Shown here: piece after piece, positions 61,601 through 64,000 of the stretch | Position numbering within the stretch: position 1 is the first letter of the stretch | Layout: each line of letters begins with the position of its first letter | DNA from: Rhizomys pruinosus | Taxonomy: Eukaryota; Chordata; Mammalia; Rodentia; Spalacidae | DNA length: 64,000 nucleotides | Reading direction: 5' to 3' | Assembly: GCA_009823505.1 (NCBI GenBank) | Contig: VZQC01008071.1 | Span: 554,550 to 618,549, forward strand | Translations under genes and position numbers: made by a program | The notes under the pieces: model-generated | Databases searched by the model: none | The model's input: the letters and a program-made list of their open reading frames with translations, nothing else | Told to the model about the DNA's origin: nothing

Positions 61601-62239
61601 CATAGTAATTAAAAAACAAGTACTCAAGACTTTCATTGCTCAATGCCTTTACAGACATTCATATCCCAGGTAATGTGCAACTGTCTTCATGACTGACTAA
61701 ACTTAAAATTCTCAGAACCTCAAAGCTGCATTTATTTTTTGAGATACATTTAACATATTTTGTAAAATGGGATAAAATACAGTGAGATACTTTTATACAC
61801 ATCATCCCATAGGACAGACCACAGTCTACTGGAAAAACCAATTAGGACCCTCCACTAAAGAGGACACTTGAGTTTTGAGCAGCTTCTACAGGGTGGAGGG
61901 GACCCAGCTAACATGCCCCTCTTTTGGTCCCTCTGTTCCGGTCTCTGCTAGACCACCTCTGTCTTAAAGCCTCTCACAGTCCTGTCATGGGACTGACTCA
62001 AACTGGCTGCAAGTAACAGAGACATAGATGTCAACATAAGCATGAAGAGCTGAACATGATTACTTCTTGAAAACTGTAGTGGAGAAAACAGCGCTATTAT
62101 AACTCTATTTTAATGTCTGTAGCTCTAAATTGTACATATAACTAAATTATGTTATAAGAATGATTCATAAACCTTTTGTACATTTAAGTCGATCAAAATT
62201 TCTGGGAGGGCTCCTAGGGTCACACACACACTACACGCA
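61601..62239. other. EHBP1 intron, nothing recognised
   Basis: No exon or SINE recognised. Confidence 0.45.
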
Positions 62240-62372
62240 CTTATTTGTATGTGTGTATAGGTCAGAGGACAACTTGTGGGAGTTGGTTCTCTCTTTGTAC
62301 CATGAGGGTTCTGGGAATCAAACTCAGGTTGTGCAGTTCGGCAGCAAGCACCTTTACTTTCCAGTCATTGGA
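62240..62372 (-). mobile_element. B3-type SINE
   Basis: Ggtcagaggacaacttgtggg and cagcaagcacctttact. Confidence 0.8.
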
Positions 62373-62549
62373 CATTGAGTACACAAGATAGCGGCATTAG
62401 AGCCCAAACCATAGCTTAAAGCATTTTATGGAAAAGTACCTGATTCATAAATAAACTTTAAATGAAAGCCTTTTGCAAATAAATGAGTAATTTCATTCAC
62501 ATTTACCTTCATTAATTCTAAGAAGTGCTTGTGAATAAGACTGCAAATT

Positions 62550-62680
62550 CTGGGCTTGGTGGGTAAAGGCACTGGGTACCAAGTTGGAAGACCTAAGTTC
62601 AATCCCTAGGATCCATATGGTGGAAACCGTCCTCTGAACTCCACACACATACACAAATAGATAAATATATTTTTTAAAAA
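62550..62680 (+). mobile_element. B3-type SINE
   Basis: Cttggtgggtaaaggcactgg and aagttcaatccctagg. Confidence 0.75.
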
Positions 62681-62694
62681 AACTATAAATTCTG

Positions 62695-62877
62695 GGGCTG
62701 GAGAGATGGCCTAGCGGTTAAGAGCACCAACCGATGCCGGGCATGGTGGTGCACGCCTTTAATCCTAGCACTTGGGAGGCAGAGGCAGGCGGATCTTTGT
62801 GAGTTCAAGGCCAGCCTGGTCTACAGAGTGAGTTCCAGGACAGATGGGGCTACAGGGAGATCCCGTCTCGAAAAGAC

Positions 62878-62922
<45 letters not shown>

Positions 62923-63100
62923 GCCGACCGCTCTTACAGAGGACCCGGGTTCGATCCCCAGCACCCACATGGCGGCCCAGCTCCAGAGGAATCCGAGACC
63001 CTCTTCTGACCTCCGCGGCATTACACGACACGGGTGCACAGACCTGCATGCAGACAGTACATTGATACACATACAGAAATAAAAAATAAATAAAAAAAAC
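62695..63100 (+). mobile_element. B2-like SINE split by a nested B1
   Basis: B2 head 62695-62733 and body 62919-63100, with TSD ctataaattctg at 62683-62694 and 63101-63112. Confidence 0.95.
62734..62918 (+). mobile_element. B1 SINE nested in B2
   Basis: Full B1 with about 40-bp poly-A. TSD aagagcaccaaccg (62720-62733) and aagagcgccgaccg (62917-62930). Confidence 0.95.
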
Positions 63101-63244
63101 CTATAAATTCTGACAGAGCCAAGCAAAATGTATCATTATATAGACTATATCTCTTCTATATCTGTTTAAATCAGTCATCTTGAATAGGATGCAAGTAAGA
63201 TGGACACTGAATCTGTTACCCACTATGGCCTAAGTTTAGTTTTT

Positions 63245-63246
<2 letters not shown>

Positions 63247-63284
<38 letters not shown>

Positions 63285-63361
63285 CTCTTTTTGATTCTGG
63301 GGATCAAACCCAGGAACTTGTGTAAAACAACTTGACCACCAAGTTACAGTATCCTCAGCCC
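63247..63361 (-). mobile_element. ID-like SINE with long poly-T
   Basis: Poly-T about 63247-63284, then gattctggggatcaaaccc and cagtatcctcagcccc. Confidence 0.65.
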
Positions 63362-63499
63362 CATGCTGGAAGTTTTTAGCTGACCAAAAAAATGACATGT
63401 ATATGTTGTTTCATAATATCTATACAAAAAAGGTTAGCAGCACAGTGCAAACCTTAAGGCATCAGGTCCGTTGAGCCTTTCTGTCCCTTTTATTCCACT

Positions 63500-63575
63500 G
63501 GTCATCAGACCCAGAGTCTTGCATATGTTAAGGAAGCACTCTACCCCTGAGTACATGCCCGCGCTGAGCATGGTA
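63500..63575 (-). mobile_element. ID-like SINE fragment
   Basis: Aggaagcactctacccctgag motif. Confidence 0.5.
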
Positions 63576-63679
63576 TCTCTAATGTTTTTATATATCTGAT
63601 TTTTCTGGATCATTTACAATCTTCCCCATGCATAAAAGCTCATCAATAACCCAGTTCATTATTTTTTTTCTTTTATTTA

Positions 63680-63846
63680 AAATTTTATTTTACATTTATT
63701 TATTTTGTGTGTGTGCCCCCAAGAGAGACTCAGTGTATGTGGAGGTCAGAGACAACTCTTGGGAATTGGTTCTCTCCTTCTACCATGTGGAACTGAACTC
63801 AAAACTGGCAGCAAACATGTTTACTCATCCAGCTACTCGCTCTGCC
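63680..63846 (-). mobile_element. B3-type SINE
   Basis: Gtggaggtcagagacaactct and gctactcgctctgcccc. Confidence 0.8.
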
Positions 63847-63859
63847 CCTTTCTTCCTTT

Positions 63860-64000
63860 TTACTTTTGGACAGGGTCTTATGTAGCCCACATTGGCCTCC
63901 GATTCACTATGTAGCACAGGATGACTTTGAATGTCAGATTCTCTTGCCTCTACCTTCCACATGCTAAGATTATGGGAATATTTATGTGGTGCTGGGCACG
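63860..64000 (-). mobile_element. B1 SINE, antisense, reaching the window end
   Basis: Gacagggtcttatgtagccc to gtggtgctgggcacg. Confidence 0.75.

Noticed and set aside
57228..64000. Search for the next upstream EHBP1 exon (encoding ...RLRYLMDTG)
   Set aside because: No matching minus-strand segment with acceptor and donor seen; the exon is probably beyond the window.

Overview
The window is nuclear DNA from a muroid rodent. It is packed with B1 SINEs and tRNA-derived B2/B3/B4/ID-type SINEs, and it has intron-split vertebrate genes, CpG islands and CA/GA microsatellites. The commonest B2-like SINE (A box tggcctagcgg, B box ggttcgatccc, 3' part with tgcatgcagacagtac) does not look like the standard house-mouse B2, so a non-Mus muroid is likely. 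I cannot name the species.

Two protein-coding genes are clear, both on the minus strand. OTX1, a bicoid-class (K50) homeobox transcription factor, is complete: three coding exons at 42113-42017, 41139-40988 and 39659-38841 encode 355 residues. Probable non-coding 5' exons lie in a CpG island at about 43.8-44.5 kb, and a probable 3' end lies near 37.4 kb. About 4 kb upstream of the OTX1 CpG island is the 3' end of EHBP1, an endocytic and Rab8/Rab10 effector protein. Its last four coding exons (57227-57128, 55866-55793, 49297-49183, 48990-48900) encode most of the bMERB coiled-coil domain and a C-terminal CVLQ prenylation-type motif. The same-strand EHBP1-OTX1 order matches other mammals.

Layout: 1-34.6 kb is intergenic DNA downstream of OTX1, full of SINEs, with one old L1 3' fragment, a 42-bp minisatellite and a suspect assembly patch. 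34.6-51.9 kb is almost free of SINEs and holds a CpG island with no recognised gene, OTX1, its promoter islands and the EHBP1 3' end. 51.9-64 kb is EHBP1 intron with scattered SINEs. The SINE desert around OTX1 is typical of a developmental-regulator locus. The EHBP1 introns probably carry OTX1 control elements (inference); one candidate cluster is at 49.85-50.31 kb.

Assembly cautions: a 249-base N gap at 13622-13870, single Ns at 7179 and 14912, and a noisy inverted copy of 17.2-18.26 kb placed at 14.9-16.05 kb that looks like a fold-back read used to fill a gap. I found no tRNA, rRNA, CRISPR array or intact transposon gene. No new protein system is evident. The notable signals are SINE biology, the regulatory landscape and the assembly artefact.
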